A DNA stretch of 64,000 nucleotides from Granulicella sp. L60 (GTDB lineage: Bacteria > Acidobacteriota > Terriglobia > Terriglobales > Acidobacteriaceae), in NCBI RefSeq assembly GCF_009765825.1, contig NZ_LMUR01000003.1, forward strand, positions 1-64,000, read 5' to 3'. Both the position numbers and the translations under genes were made by a program. Under the pieces are notes generated by a model that made no database searches, was not told the origin of the DNA, and worked only from the letters and a program-made list of their open reading frames with translations. Shown piece by piece: positions 8,409-16,480 of the stretch (position 1 is the first letter of the stretch; each line of letters begins with the position of its first letter).

Positions 8409-9449
8409 ATGATGCGTATGACAGTGCTCGCCTCCGGCTCCAAAGGCAATAGCACAGTCATCTCTTCTTCGCGGACCCGGGTGCTGGTGGATGCGGGGCT
8501 GTCGTGCCGGGAGCTTTTGCGGCGGATGGCCATGGCGGGGGAGGCTCCTGAAGCGCTGGACGCGATTCTGATTACTCATGAGCATCAGGACCATATTGCG
8601 GGGCTGGCGGTGCTGGCGCGCCGGTTGAAGATACCTGTGTTTTTTACGGAGCCGACGCATCGGGCGTGGGTGCGGATGCTGACGCCGCGGACGACCATGA
8701 CGTATGCGGCGTGGCTGGATCATGTGCAGCGGGAGAAAGAGGCTCGCGCGGCTGCGGTTGCGGGGGAGGCAGCGGCGAATTTGGAGGCGATTGCGAGTAT
8801 TTCGGCGGAGTCTGCCGAAGTCGCGGAGGCGAACCGCTCGGACGATCCGCAGGCGATGATGGAGCTGCCGGTTGATCCGGATGAGATTGAAGATGAGCTT
8901 TGTGGTCCGGTGCAGACGGCCGCGTCGGTGAAGGCAGATCCTGCGCAGCTTCCGGCGGTGGAGTACTTTCAGGCGGGAACGCAGTTTTCCATCGGCGATA
9001 TCGACATTACGCCGTTTACGATTCCACATGACGCGGCTGATCCTTGCGGATTTGTGTTTGAGTCGGAGGGGATTCGGATGGCGTTGGCGACGGATCTGGG
9101 ATACATGCCTCCGAATGTGAAGGCTGCGCTGAAGCGCATCGATGTGCTTCTGCTGGAGGCTAATCACGACCTGGAGATGCTGCGGGATGGGCCGTATCCG
9201 TGGTCGGTGAAGCAGCGGGTGCTGTCGCGGGTGGGACACCTGTCGAACGATGCCACGGCGGAGTTTCTGCAGAAGGATTACGACGGCGGGGCTACGTGGA
9301 TTGTGCTGGGGCATTTATCGGAGTCCAATAACGCTCCTGAGCTGGCGCGGATGGCGGCGGAGCAGGCTCTGGTGCATCATCCGGCGCTGCTGGGGAATCG
9401 CGTGGTTCTTGCCGGACAGGCGGCGCCGCTTGAGCCTATTACACTGTAA
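8409..9449 (+). CDS. MBL-fold metallohydrolase (WalJ/YycJ-like) with large insert
   Basis: The N-terminus (LASGSKGNST) and the metal motif THEHQDHIAGL are those of YycJ/WalJ-type metallo-beta-lactamase fold proteins, thought to be nucleases or linked to cell-wall signalling. Later strands (ATDLGYM, LEANHDLEML, LGHLSESNN) complete the metal site. Between about residues 95 and 185 lies an Ala/Glu-rich, low-complexity insertion not expected in the usual roughly 260-residue family, giving 346 residues here. Start: ATG at 8409, with further ATGs at 8412 and 8418. Confidence 0.87.
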   Translation: MMRMTVLASGSKGNSTVISSSRTRVLVDAGLSCRELLRRMAMAGEAPEALDAILITHEHQDHIAGLAVLARRLKIPVFFTEPTHRAWVRMLTPRTTMTYAAWLDHVQREKEARAAAVAGEAAANLEAIASISAESAEVAEANRSDDPQAMMELPVDPDEIEDELCGPVQTAASVKADPAQLPAVEYFQAGTQFSIGDIDITPFTIPHDAADPCGFVFESEGIRMALATDLGYMPPNVKAALKRIDVLLLEANHDLEMLRDGPYPWSVKQRVLSRVGHLSNDATAEFLQKDYDGGATWIVLGHLSESNNAPELARMAAEQALVHHPALLGNRVVLAGQAAPLEPITL

Positions 9450-9531
9450 TCAGATGGCTTACGGATCTTTCAGGAAGGCGTTTGCTTCTTGAATGAGTGT
9501 TGAGATGGATGCGCTTTTGGGAATCCTTTTG

Positions 9532-9560
9532 TTGGTCCGGGGTATCAAACGAGGTAGAAT
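9532..9560 (+). promoter_or_regulatory. Sigma-70-type promoter candidate
   Basis: TTGGTC (9532-9537) and TAGAAT (9555-9560) are separated by 17 nt and lie 15 nt before the ATG at 9576. Seen by eye; both boxes are close to consensus. Confidence 0.45.
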
Positions 9561-9575
9561 GAAGATTACAGGCCA

Positions 9576-10067
9576 ATGAAAAAAACCGCTTTGCCATTTC
9601 CGGATAATCGCAGGACCCATACGACATCCTGCATCGATCAAGTCGTTGGCGACATCCTCTCCGGCTGGCGTTATGACATCTCGGGGCTCTCGCCCGCTAT
9701 GCGGACAGACTACGATCAGCATCTCTCCGACTGCGGCCATTGCAGACATCGGCAGCGCATCGCCAGGACGATCGACGTGCTACTGATCAGCGTGAGCACG
9801 CTTTCGATTGTGGCCTTTGCGTTGGCTGCGGTGGTGATTCACCGGCTGGAGCTGATTACTCATATCAGCACGCTGCATGTGCATCTGAATCAGACACATG
9901 CGGTGGCGATTTCTCTAGAGGCTGCGGCGGTTCTTGGGGCGCTCTTTTCGACTCTGTTGTGGGTGCTGGTTGCTGTGGCTACTCCGCTGCCGGGGTTTCT
10001 GGGGGGAATCGTGCAGGAGCGTATTCCTGCCGATCTGCGTGAGCGGTTTGGCAAGGACGCTGCCTGA
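9576..10067 (+). CDS. Anti-sigma-like zinc-finger membrane protein
   Basis: A 163-residue protein with a HLSDCGHC motif (H-x3-C-x2-C) near residue 50, as in zinc-binding anti-sigma domains, then two hydrophobic helices (about 70-92 and 110-135). No sigma factor gene adjoins, so an anti-sigma role is only a possibility. The rhomboid protease gene follows 84 nt downstream; rhomboids can cleave membrane anti-sigma-like proteins, but a link here is inference. Confidence 0.65.
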   Translation: MKKTALPFPDNRRTHTTSCIDQVVGDILSGWRYDISGLSPAMRTDYDQHLSDCGHCRHRQRIARTIDVLLISVSTLSIVAFALAAVVIHRLELITHISTLHVHLNQTHAVAISLEAAAVLGALFSTLLWVLVAVATPLPGFLGGIVQERIPADLRERFGKDAA

Positions 10068-10151
10068 TCGTCTGCGATCCCGAGCTTTTGCACACTGGGC
10101 TACCCGCTTTTGCATTCCGGGCTATGGCGCGATAGCGTAGAAGTACAATTC

Positions 10152-10985
10152 ATGTCATTCTCCTCTCCATCTGATTCATCTGAAGGCGAAGTCCTTCCTC
10201 CTACGCAACCTGGTGCGCCGATTCCTGACTATCAACGCGAGGTCTCGCGTCCGAACTCCCGCGAGCGTGGATGGAACATCCTGGCTACGCCGGGAACGTA
10301 TGCTCTACTCGCCATCAACATCGCGGTCTTTGGCTGGATGTTGTTGCGCGGGGTGTCTCCGACGGAGCCGACGGTGGCGCAGTTGCTGCACTTCGGGGCG
10401 ACGAACGCGGAGCGCATCCTCGGGGGACAGTGGTATCGGCTGCTGACGGCTACGTTTGTTCATGTGGGGCTGATCCACATCCTGACGAACATGTGGTGCC
10501 TTTGGAATCTGGGGCTACTTGGGGAGCCGTTGCTGGGACCTTATGGATTGGTCGCGGTGTATGTGATCACGGGGGTGGCGGGGAATCTGCTTAGTCTGTG
10601 CTCGAATGTGATTGGACGCGATTATGTGTCGGTTGGCGCGGGGGCGTCTGGTGCGGTCTTTGGGATTGCAGGCATTCTTATCGTTCTGCTCTCGAATAAG
10701 AAGCTGCCGATTCCTCCGATGGAGTTGAAGCGCCTTCGCCGTTCGGTGATTCAGTTTGCCGCGTTGAACCTGGTGATCGGGATTGGGGCAAACTTTACCA
10801 GCCTGGTACGGATCGACAACCACGCCCATATCGGTGGATTTCTTAGCGGTCTGGCTCTGGGGGTGCCTCTGGTGCCGCGTATGACCTCGGGCCGGGTGAG
10901 ATACCTTCGGCGGCAGAAGCTTACCTTTGCGGCTGCGGCTTTTCTGCTGGTGCTGTTTGGGTACTGGATTACGAAGCTTCGCTAA
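10152..10985 (+). CDS. Rhomboid-family intramembrane serine protease
   Basis: A polytopic membrane protein with the rhomboid catalytic pair: Ser in GAGASGAVFGIAG and His in NHAHIGGFLSG. The loop HVGLIHILTNMW before it is also typical. About six transmembrane segments follow a 45-residue hydrophilic N-terminus. I prefer ATG at 10152 (MSFSSPSD); an upstream ATG at 10110 would add 14 residues. The 3' end overlaps the convergent EamA gene by 17 bp. Confidence 0.92.
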   Translation: MSFSSPSDSSEGEVLPPTQPGAPIPDYQREVSRPNSRERGWNILATPGTYALLAINIAVFGWMLLRGVSPTEPTVAQLLHFGATNAERILGGQWYRLLTATFVHVGLIHILTNMWCLWNLGLLGEPLLGPYGLVAVYVITGVAGNLLSLCSNVIGRDYVSVGAGASGAVFGIAGILIVLLSNKKLPIPPMELKRLRRSVIQFAALNLVIGIGANFTSLVRIDNHAHIGGFLSGLALGVPLVPRMTSGRVRYLRRQKLTFAAAAFLLVLFGYWITKLR

Positions 10986-11937
10986 AGGTGGGGTCCGGTT
11001 GGGGATCAAGAACGCCTTCTCCTTTTTCTATTTTTTCTTCTTTCATGGTGAGGAAGACGCTGCCGATGACCAGGGCTGCGCCGAGAAGCGTTCGGGCGGT
11101 GACCTGCTCCGATAGGACGAAGTGACCGAGGGCGATGGCGACGATGGGGTTGACGTAGGCGTGGCTGGCTACTTTGCTGGCGGGCATGCGGCCCAGGAGC
11201 CAGACGAAGGCGGTGAAGCCCATCAGCGAGCCTGCGACGATGAGATAGATGAGGGAGAAGACTGCTCTGGGGGGCAGATGGGGGAAGGGGTGCAGCTCGC
11301 CCGATACGGCAGAGATGACGAGGAGGAGACCGCCGCCGAGCATCATCTCCGCGCCTGCGGTGAGCACGCGAGAGGTGGGTAAGGGGAGGGATCGGGTGAG
11401 GACGGAGCCGAGGGACCAGCAGACAGACCCTCCGAGGACGACGAGGCAGGGGAAGATTCCGAAGGCCTGATGATCGTGTTTGAGGAGCATCAGGGCTACG
11501 CCACAGAAGCCGATCAGAATGGAGAACAGGATGCGCCAGCGGAATCTTTGCTGGCGGAAGATGAAGACCTCGAGTACCACGGTGATGAGGGGTAGGGTGG
11601 CCTCAAGCACGGAGGTGATGCCGGAGGGGACGAACTGCTCGGCCCAGAAGAGCGCGCCGTAGGTGACGGAGAACATGAGCACGCCGATGAGGGCGAGGCT
11701 GCGCCACTCGCGCAGGGTGGGTCGCTGCTCGCCTCGGATGAGGGTGAAGACGTATAGGATGGTGCCGGCGGTGAAGAATCGGGTGCCCGCTGCGAACCAG
11801 GGTGGCACCAGCAGGACGGCCATGCGGATGGCGAGAAAAGTCGATCCCCAGAGGACGTAGATGGCGAAGAAGGCCAGGAGAACGCGGGGATCGAGGCTTT
11901 TGCGGGTTGGCGGTGATATAACTGGCTTAGTCGTCAT
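10969..11937 (-). CDS. EamA/DMT-family transporter
   Basis: A 322-residue protein with about ten hydrophobic helices in two repeats, and IYVLWGSTFLAIR at the start of the first repeat, a hallmark of drug/metabolite exporters of the EamA type. Substrate unknown. It is divergent from a CGNR regulator, with a palindrome in the 67-nt gap between the start codons, so that regulator may control it. Confidence 0.9.
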   Translation of the reverse strand: MTTKPVISPPTRKSLDPRVLLAFFAIYVLWGSTFLAIRMAVLLVPPWFAAGTRFFTAGTILYVFTLIRGEQRPTLREWRSLALIGVLMFSVTYGALFWAEQFVPSGITSVLEATLPLITVVLEVFIFRQQRFRWRILFSILIGFCGVALMLLKHDHQAFGIFPCLVVLGGSVCWSLGSVLTRSLPLPTSRVLTAGAEMMLGGGLLLVISAVSGELHPFPHLPPRAVFSLIYLIVAGSLMGFTAFVWLLGRMPASKVASHAYVNPIVAIALGHFVLSEQVTARTLLGAALVIGSVFLTMKEEKIEKGEGVLDPQPDPTFSEAS

Positions 11938-11941
11938 TGCT

Positions 11942-11970
11942 GGTTATACGGTAGTATAGATTGTATAACC
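11942..11970. promoter_or_regulatory. Palindromic operator candidate between EamA and CGNR genes
   Basis: GGTTATAC (11942-11949) and GTATAACC (11963-11970) form a perfect 8-bp inverted repeat with a 13-nt spacer, so the half-site centres lie 21 bp, two helical turns, apart. TATACT-like -10 sequences fall inside. This geometry suits a dimeric repressor. Confidence 0.5.
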
Positions 11971-12004
11971 TGTAAAGATTTTTTTGAAGGTTAGAGTAGG
12001 GATT

Positions 12005-12616
12005 ATGCTGAATGAGGCGGTGAAGCCGTTTGAGATGATTGCCGGGGACGTTTCGCTAGACCTGGTGAATACGCTCGACTTCCGTTTTCGAGAGAGTGGG
12101 GCTGAGGAATTGCTTGGGAGCTATGACGATCTGCTGCGATTTATGACGCAGTCGGGATTGTTGAGCGGTGCGGAGGCGCAAGGGCTTGATGGGGTGGATG
12201 CTGAGCGAGGGCAGGTTTTAGAACAGGTAAAAGAGCTGCGTGAGGCGCTTGCTGGTGTTCTCTACGCCGGAGTGGGTGGCGAGGAAGCTGTTGCTGCGCA
12301 TGTCAGTCTGCTGGAAGGGTATTTCAAGCAGGCGAGCTGCAGGCGACGTTTGATGGCTCGTGGGTCGCGGCTGGTGTGGAGCTGGGAGGAGGTCAGGGGG
12401 ACGGTGGCTGCGCCCCTATGGCTGCTGGCGCAGGCGGCTGCCGATCTGATGGTGTCGGAGCGAATTGGGCAGTTGCGCACCTGTTCCGCGGATGCATGCA
12501 GGTGGCTTTTTCTGGATACAAGCAAGAACCATAGCCGGCGTTGGTGCGATATGAAGGTGTGCGGAAACCGGATGAAGGCGAGGAGATTTCAGGCGCGCCA
12601 GATGACGGCCAAATGA
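12005..12616 (+). CDS. ABATE/CGNR zinc-finger regulator
   Basis: The N-terminal half has the GDVSLDLVNTLDFR pattern of the stress-linked ABATE domain, and the C-terminus the CGNR zinc finger: CSADACRWLFLDTSKN then RRWCDMKVCGNR. Such proteins are presumed transcription factors. It is divergent from an EamA exporter, with an operator-like palindrome between them. ATG at 12005 is preferred; a TTG at 11984 is also in frame. Confidence 0.88.
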   Translation: MLNEAVKPFEMIAGDVSLDLVNTLDFRFRESGAEELLGSYDDLLRFMTQSGLLSGAEAQGLDGVDAERGQVLEQVKELREALAGVLYAGVGGEEAVAAHVSLLEGYFKQASCRRRLMARGSRLVWSWEEVRGTVAAPLWLLAQAAADLMVSERIGQLRTCSADACRWLFLDTSKNHSRRWCDMKVCGNRMKARRFQARQMTAK

Positions 12617-12649
12617 CTGTTTTTCGGCCGTCGCTGGTAGGAGTTTGGT

Positions 12650-13063
12650 TTAGCTGAGAGTCGTTTGGGCGAACTTGCGCACCATGGCGAGAAGCAGCCT
12701 GCGGTCGCTCTCGGAGAGGTTTGCGGAGTAGCGCTGGACCTGGGTGAGGAAGCGGATCTCGTCCTCGCCGAGGTTCAGGCCCGACATCTCCTTGGCGACG
12801 GCCTCTTCGGCGAAGAACTCGGAGAGCTGGAGGTCGAGCGCGCGGGCGATCTTCTGCAGGGTTTCGAGCGACGGGACGGTGTGGCCGTTTTCGACGCGGG
12901 AGAGATAACAGCGCAGGAGACCTGTGCGCTTTTCTATATCTCCCTGCGACATACCCTTCTGGAGCCGGTAACCGCGGATGGTTGTGCCAATATTCATCGA
13001 AACCGAGATAGCGTCGAGGGGGGCGGTCTGTGGGGCAGAGGGTAGTGTTTGCATGTCAGCCAT
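12650..13063 (-). CDS. XRE-family transcriptional regulator
   Basis: A helix-turn-helix of the Cro/CI type spans about residues 30-80 (IRGYRLQKGMSQGDIEKRTG, then LSRVENGHTVPSLETLQKIA). The last 50 residues form a helical domain likely used for dimerisation. The start is not certain: ATG at 13063 lies only 7 nt after a good -10 box, which would make a leaderless transcript; ATG at 12997 (MNIGTT) is the alternative. A TTG further up at 13099 would lie inside the -35 box and is rejected. Confidence 0.87.
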   Translation of the reverse strand: MADMQTLPSAPQTAPLDAISVSMNIGTTIRGYRLQKGMSQGDIEKRTGLLRCYLSRVENGHTVPSLETLQKIARALDLQLSEFFAEEAVAKEMSGLNLGEDEIRFLTQVQRYSANLSESDRRLLLAMVRKFAQTTLS

Positions 13064-13070
13064 TAGCCAC

Positions 13071-13099
13071 AAAGTAAACACCCGCAGACACTTGGTCAA
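13071..13099 (-). promoter_or_regulatory. Promoter of the XRE gene
   Basis: On the minus strand TTGACC (13099-13094) and TACTTT (13076-13071) have an exact 17-nt spacer. The -10 box ends 7 nt before the ATG at 13063, so transcription should begin at or next to the start codon. Confidence 0.55.
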
Positions 13100-13263
13100 T
13101 CGTTATCTTACGGGGAGATGGAGGGTTGTACCAGCCCAGGTTCACCTTGAGGCAGTTACGCGCTGAAACTTGAACTGCTACTTGAAGCCCACGCTCGGTT
13201 GGAACCAAAGAGAACATTGTGAGATCAGTTAGTAATCATTCAGTAATTGGTTGGTGTTGGCGG

Positions 13264-14088
13264 CTATTTTGTGGAGTTATCTGACCCGGTCCAGCGGTAA
13301 ACGCTGCATAGGTCGTCGGGGGAGGCAACACGGTCTACGTGCGCATCTTCAGCTGAGAGGGCGATGGTCCCGGTCCAGAGACGAGTGAAGCCGGAGTGCG
13401 CCTGGAAGAGTTGCTCGGACTCCGGGTTGAAGTAGATGAGGTCGAGGAGACCGGGCCGGTCAGCAAACTGAAGTTCGATCTGTTGGATCAGGCGGCGCAT
13501 GACCGGGGCGGCGAAGGGGTTGAAGAGGTAGAGGAGGCAGGGGCCGTCGGGGAAGACGAACTCGGTGGCGTCCTGGCAGAGGATGGTGACTGGAGATACG
13601 GGGCGGCCGGCGGCCTGCCAGATGGCGAGGTTCGATTCGGCGGTGTCGGCGAGGCTGGCGTGGAGTTCGACACCGATGACCTGCCTGAAGCTGTACTCGG
13701 AGGCCATCATGAGGGCGCGACCCTTGCCGCAGCCGATGTCGATGAAGCTGTAGGTTGTGGGCTGGGGCTGGCCGGTCGTTGGATTCGGCTGAGGTGCCTG
13801 CTGGGAGATCCAGTAATTGATGATCCAGTGAAATCGGGAGGGGGCCATTCCGTAGTAGGCGGTGTTGTAGACGTCGTGACGGTGGCCGGAGCGCAGGTCG
13901 CCGCCGCCGATGAGGCCGCCGGTTTCGACGCCGTGACGGAGATCGAACGGATGGGTAGGGATTTCTGTCTCGGGATCGTTGCTGGTTTGGCGGCGAAGTC
14001 TCCCGAGGGCGACTTGCAGGGTCTCGGCAGGACCTCGGTGCGCGAGCGACCACTGTAGCTTCGACCAGGCGTTGCGGATATTTGCCAT
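13264..14088 (-). CDS. SAM-dependent class I methyltransferase
   Basis: FIDIGCGKGRALMMASE is the glycine-rich SAM-binding motif I, followed by an acidic strand end (VIGVELH) and LYLFNPFAAPVM, a motif IV-like segment. At 274 residues it has an extra N-terminal helical region of about 100 residues. The target is not clear. It lies 20 nt after the stop of the upstream GNAT-like gene and is probably cotranscribed, suggesting a small-molecule or surface modification pair; that is inference. Confidence 0.82.
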   Translation of the reverse strand: MANIRNAWSKLQWSLAHRGPAETLQVALGRLRRQTSNDPETEIPTHPFDLRHGVETGGLIGGGDLRSGHRHDVYNTAYYGMAPSRFHWIINYWISQQAPQPNPTTGQPQPTTYSFIDIGCGKGRALMMASEYSFRQVIGVELHASLADTAESNLAIWQAAGRPVSPVTILCQDATEFVFPDGPCLLYLFNPFAAPVMRRLIQQIELQFADRPGLLDLIYFNPESEQLFQAHSGFTRLWTGTIALSAEDAHVDRVASPDDLCSVYRWTGSDNSTK

Positions 14089-14108
14089 CGGTCCTTTTTA
14101 CTCGTTTT

Positions 14109-15362
14109 TTACACTTTTGTACTGCATCTGGTTTGGCTAAGAGTTTGGGGTTCGACGGAGGTCTGGGCTGGGCTGGAGTCGTATGAGATCGCGGCTCTGC
14201 TGCTGTTCCATTCCAACTCCGGATTGAGCAGGGTCTGAATGACGAAGTTGCGGTTGAGGGCCGTCCACGGGGCCGCCTTTCGCAGGAGCGAGACGAAGGG
14301 GGAACGGCTTGCCGCGATGATATCGGTTGCCTTCTGAGGCAGGAAGGAGTGACGCATGCTGTGCGGGGTCCCGCCTTCGAAGAACAGGTTCTTGGTGCCG
14401 ATGCCGATCTCATGCTCGATGAGGTAGTAGCGGATGATGGTTCCGATGGAGTACTTGGCGAGGCCGCTACGGTTCATCTGCCAGTCGATCTCGGTGGTGC
14501 CGTGATGCCTGCGTCCTCCGAGGAGGCTGATCCACTGGCCGCCAACGGCTTTCAGTCCGATGCAGAAGAGGCCTTCCATGGTCTTGAGGGTCTTGTAGCG
14601 GCGATCGAGAACGGAGTCGGGGACGGGATGCGTGGAGGCACGATTGAGCTCCGATAATTGCGCTCTCGTAAGTGTGTTCCTGATGTCGCCGCAGAAGGTG
14701 CACTGGAGTTCGGTCTCGGCTTTGCGGCGATAGTATCTGAAGTTTCGGCGCGTGTGGCTGCCCATCGTTGCGAGGGTGGCCTCCACAGTATCTGCCAGGG
14801 CGAAGGATGCACCTGCGGGACGCGTCCGGGTCGCCCAGCGGATATTGCCTGCTCCTACCATCGTTCGTTCGAGGCATGGCTTACAGCTCTCTTCAGAGCC
14901 GGGAGCGAAGATGAGACAGACGATCTGTGCGCCGTGTTCCATCAGATAGCGGCAGACGATCGTGGAGATATGGACCTTTGTCTTCGCCGGTGCGATCACG
15001 GCGCGCCTTCCGTCGAAGTCGTTCGAGGTAAAGACTCTGGATCGAATCCCAAGCACCTTGTATTCGAAGATCAGAACGGCGCCCCTGATGTCCTCCGCAC
15101 GCAGCTCATAGGGATTTGTGCATGGCGCGGACGTTACAAGGATGAGGTTGGGGATTTTTTTCAGGTTTTCCAGCGAGGTAAGAAAGTACTCCAAAAAATC
15201 AGCGGCGCCGACCTGATCGCAGAGCACGCTTAGCCTCGCGAGGACAGGCTGCATGCGATGAATTTCCTGGTGTCCCCGGAGGACGAAGAAGTGAGTGGGC
15301 TCCGCGTTACTACTCTTAGTTGAATGTGTTGTTTCTGTGCCACTCATCAAGAAAGTATCCAT
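14109..15362 (-). CDS. GNAT/FemAB-like acyltransferase
   Basis: A roughly 417-residue protein resembling the BioF2-like/FemAB acyl transferase group. The segment MGSHTRRNFRYYRRKAE matches the conserved start of the second GNAT repeat, and a later strand (GTTEIDWQMN, then SIGTIIRYYLIEHEI) suits the second acetyltransferase core. Family members add amino acids or acyl groups to cell-surface polymers or lipids. Substrate unknown. Start ATG at 15362 or 15347; upstream residues to 15413 look non-coding. An AT-rich, palindrome-rich gap precedes it. Confidence 0.65.
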   Translation of the reverse strand: MDTFLMSGTETTHSTKSSNAEPTHFFVLRGHQEIHRMQPVLARLSVLCDQVGAADFLEYFLTSLENLKKIPNLILVTSAPCTNPYELRAEDIRGAVLIFEYKVLGIRSRVFTSNDFDGRRAVIAPAKTKVHISTIVCRYLMEHGAQIVCLIFAPGSEESCKPCLERTMVGAGNIRWATRTRPAGASFALADTVEATLATMGSHTRRNFRYYRRKAETELQCTFCGDIRNTLTRAQLSELNRASTHPVPDSVLDRRYKTLKTMEGLFCIGLKAVGGQWISLLGGRRHHGTTEIDWQMNRSGLAKYSIGTIIRYYLIEHEIGIGTKNLFFEGGTPHSMRHSFLPQKATDIIAASRSPFVSLLRKAAPWTALNRNFVIQTLLNPELEWNSSRAAISYDSSPAQTSVEPQTLSQTRCSTKV

Positions 15363-15457
15363 TGAACCCAACTGTTTTAAAAGGTACGGTTCACTGCGGC
15401 GCGATGGAATCACCGATTCTTACGCTGATTTTTCGCACGCTCAAAACCTCAACGTGT

Positions 15458-15495
15458 CGTTGCAATAGAGCAATAAAAATATTGATTTTGCAACG
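15458..15495. repeat. Nested inverted repeat in the AT-rich gap
   Basis: CGTTGCAA (15458-15465) pairs with TTGCAACG (15488-15495), and inside it CAATA (15471-15475) pairs with TATTG (15480-15484) around an AAAA loop. Both arm pairs are perfect. It lies about 100 bp before the start codon of the GNAT-like gene (minus strand). Confidence 0.6.
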
Positions 15496-15544
15496 TACGC
15501 AGGGCGGATACTATCATGGCCCGCTTAATTTTTTATGGATCTAT

Positions 15545-15587
15545 AGTAACCAGATTTATTGGGAAACCCTAAGAAAAACTGGTTACT
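15545..15587. repeat. Inverted repeat, 9-bp arms
   Basis: AGTAACCAG (15545-15553) and CTGGTTACT (15579-15587) are perfect complements with a 25-nt spacer that itself contains GGGAAACCC. Confidence 0.6.
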
Positions 15588-15599
15588 TCAATTCGTTTT

Positions 15600-15631
15600 G
15601 TATCTCTCTGGAGACGTCTTTAGAGAGATAC
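15600..15631. promoter_or_regulatory. Near-perfect 32-bp palindrome downstream of fabG
   Basis: GTATCTCTCT (15600-15609) and AGAGAGATAC (15622-15631) are perfect complements, and the centre contains the 8-bp palindrome AGACGTCT. Only the GG/TT pairs next to the arms break symmetry, and these can pair as G-U in plus-strand RNA. No T-run follows on either strand, so a protein-binding site is more likely than a terminator. Confidence 0.55.
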
Positions 15632-15706
15632 GCGCCTTGGTACACAGGCCAGGCATAGAGCGTAGTTTGGGATGTTGCGGTTGTATCGGGACGCATCCTG
15701 AATGGA

Positions 15707-16480
15707 TCACGCCATGTGCATTCCGCCGTTGACGTCGAGGGTGTGACCGGTGATGTAACTGGCTTCCTCTGAGGCGAGGAAGGCAACGGCGTAGGCGACC
15801 TCGACATCTGTTCCGACGCGGCCCAGAGGGATGAACTGAGCGTTCGACGCTTTTTGTTCGTCGGTGAGTACGGAGGTCATGGCGGTTTCGATAAAGCCGG
15901 GGGCGACTGCGTTTACTGTGATGGTGCGGCTGGCCAGTTCGCGAGCGAGCGACTTAGTGAGGCCGATGAGACCGGCCTTCGAGGCGGCGTAGTTTGCCTG
16001 ACCTGCCTGTCCGGTCTGTCCGACGACGGAGGTGACGTTGATGATGCGTCCCCAGCGATTTTTTACCATCTGCGACATGACGGCCTGGGTCATCAGGAAT
16101 GTGCCGGTGAGGTTAGTGGTCAGGACGTCGTCCCAGTCTCTTCGTTTCATGCGCAGGGCGAGCATGTCGCGCGTGATGCCGGCGTTGTTGACGAGGATAT
16201 TGACGCCGCCGCAGTGGGCGATGACTGCTTTGGCGCACTCTTTGATGGACTCTTCGCTGGCGACGTCCAAGGGGAAGGTGTGCGCGGTCCCGCCTGCGGC
16301 GGTGATCTCGGCGGCGACTTCGGCGAGCTTCTCCTGATTGCGTGCGGCCAGGGCTACGACGGCTCCTTCGCGTGCGAGTTGCAGTGCGCACGCACGACCG
16401 ATTCCTTGTGATGCTCCAGTGACTAGGGCAATACGTCCAGCGAGAATGCTCATGAACCTCCGCGGTAACAACTTTTTCAT
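15707..16480 (-). CDS. fabG: 3-oxoacyl-ACP reductase FabG
   Basis: A short-chain dehydrogenase that reduces 3-oxoacyl-ACP with NADPH in fatty acid elongation. It has TGASQGIGRA for cofactor binding, NNAG, the catalytic Ser in NVTSVVG, YAASK with catalytic Tyr and Lys, and the C-terminal YITGHTLDVNGGM typical of FabG. Start is ambiguous: the ATG at 16480 overlaps the stop of the upstream gene (TAATG, suggesting coupling), while the ATG at 16453 fits family length better but has GGAGG only 3 nt away. Confidence 0.9.
   Translation of the reverse strand: MKKLLPRRFMSILAGRIALVTGASQGIGRACALQLAREGAVVALAARNQEKLAEVAAEITAAGGTAHTFPLDVASEESIKECAKAVIAHCGGVNILVNNAGITRDMLALRMKRRDWDDVLTTNLTGTFLMTQAVMSQMVKNRWGRIINVTSVVGQTGQAGQANYAASKAGLIGLTKSLARELASRTITVNAVAPGFIETAMTSVLTDEQKASNAQFIPLGRVGTDVEVAYAVAFLASEEASYITGHTLDVNGGMHMA

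Noticed and set aside
15600..15631. Rho-independent terminator for fabG
   Set aside because: The palindrome lacks a T-run on the minus strand and leaves almost no loop, so it was kept as a likely binding site.
15320..15658. Plus-strand ORF over the AT-rich gap
   Set aside because: No SD or motif; it crosses the palindromes and overlaps the GNAT-like gene start.
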